From Lysobacterales bacterium (GTDB lineage: Bacteria > Pseudomonadota > Gammaproteobacteria > Xanthomonadales > SZUA-36), in contig JAPHSB010000454.1 of the NCBI GenBank assembly GCA_026193295.1, positions 1-6,464 of the forward strand: a DNA stretch of 6,464 nucleotides, read 5' to 3'. Below are positions 6,102-6,464 of the stretch, piece by piece. The translations under genes and the position numbers were made by a program. Under the pieces are notes generated by a model. It searched no databases. It was given only the letters and a program-made list of their open reading frames with translations, and was not told the origin of the DNA. The first letter of the stretch is position 1; each line of letters begins with the position of its first letter.

Positions 6102-6464
6102 TCAGTCCGCCAACTGATACTGGCCGTTGAGGCTGTAGACCCGCTCGCGCCAGACGCTGTCAAACTGCTGCGGATCGGCCACCGGGGCCTTTACGAGTTG
6201 CAGTATCAGGGCCTGCTGCTCGGCGGTATTGCCGGGCTTGCCGTGCAAGGTGGTGGCGTAGATCGAGAAATCCCGGACAAACACGTCGAAAACCTGGTTC
6301 AGCAGATCCGGGTCGGTGCCTTCCATCTGCGCCTTTTCCAGGATCAGGTGACCGTAGACCACCAGGCAAAACAGTTCGCCCACGCTCAGCATGTAATCCA
6401 GGTCGCGGGCCTGCTCCTTGCCGGGCCCGGCCTTGGCCAGCCACGCCTTGAACAGCCCGATCTG
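6102..6464 (-). CDS. Acyl-CoA dehydrogenase, C-terminal part (begins outside window)
   Basis: An open frame enters at the right edge and runs 120 residues to a TGA. It reads QIGLFKAWLAKAGPGKEQAR, then DLDYMLSVGELFCLVVYGHL with ILEKAQMEG, and ends near VWRERVYSLNGQYQLAD. A helical YMLSVGELFxLVVYGxLILE block and a tail with VWxExVYxLxGxY are what I remember from the extended C-termini of long-form acyl-CoA dehydrogenases (about 590-600 residues) in gammaproteobacteria. These FAD enzymes oxidise acyl-CoA thioesters in fatty-acid or related acid breakdown. The FAD-binding and catalytic regions are outside the window, so substrate class cannot be given. A terminator-like hairpin follows, and nothing links this gene to phosphonate synthesis. 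The first in-frame ATG in the window (6392) is internal and not the start. Confidence 0.72.
   Translation of the reverse strand, partial: QIGLFKAWLAKAGPGKEQARDLDYMLSVGELFCLVVYGHLILEKAQMEGTDPDLLNQVFDVFVRDFSIYATTLHGKPGNTAEQQALILQLVKAPVADPQQFDSVWRERVYSLNGQYQLAD

Overview
The window reads as part of one leftward (minus-strand) operon for making and activating a phosphonate, most likely 2-aminoethylphosphonate (AEP). It is preceded by the tail of an unrelated acyl-CoA dehydrogenase gene. The DNA is GC-rich, gene-dense and all coded on one strand. The dehydrogenase tail resembles gammaproteobacterial enzymes as I remember them, so a GC-rich gammaproteobacterium is my best guess; that assignment is weak.

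Layout in order of transcription (right to left). (1) 6464-6102: C-terminal 120 residues of an acyl-CoA dehydrogenase, ending just before a probable intrinsic terminator (6089-6055). (2) 6005-5244: a stand-alone nucleotidyltransferase. (3) 5234-3600: a fusion of phosphoenolpyruvate mutase with a second nucleotidyltransferase domain. (4) 3574-2414: phosphonopyruvate decarboxylase. (5) 2353-1754: a membrane methyltransferase of the isoprenylcysteine/phospholipid methyltransferase type. (6) 1743-667: AEP aminotransferase. (7) 610-359: a small exported membrane protein whose predicted mature end begins YLDPSTGS. (8) 344 to the window edge: the start of a protein resembling CDP-glycerol glycerophosphotransferases; it is easily missed because it starts at GTG and runs off the window. 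The gaps from gene 2 to gene 8 are 9, 25, 60, 10, 56 and 14 bases, which suggests one transcript.

How the genes work together. The mutase turns phosphoenolpyruvate into phosphonopyruvate, the decarboxylase pulls this to phosphonoacetaldehyde, and the aminotransferase makes AEP. This is the classical three-step route and the motifs support it well. The two nucleotidyltransferases probably activate the headgroup as a CMP-phosphonate, as known for PntC. The glycerophosphotransferase-like protein is then a good candidate to move the activated group onto a glycan or other surface polymer. The embedded membrane methyltransferase suggests that the phosphonate, or the lipid carrying it, may be methylated. 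The first half of this account is established biochemistry for these families; the activation target, acceptor and methylation are inference. No gene-free stretch exceeds 300 bases. I saw no tRNA, rRNA, CRISPR array, insertion sequence or regulator gene.
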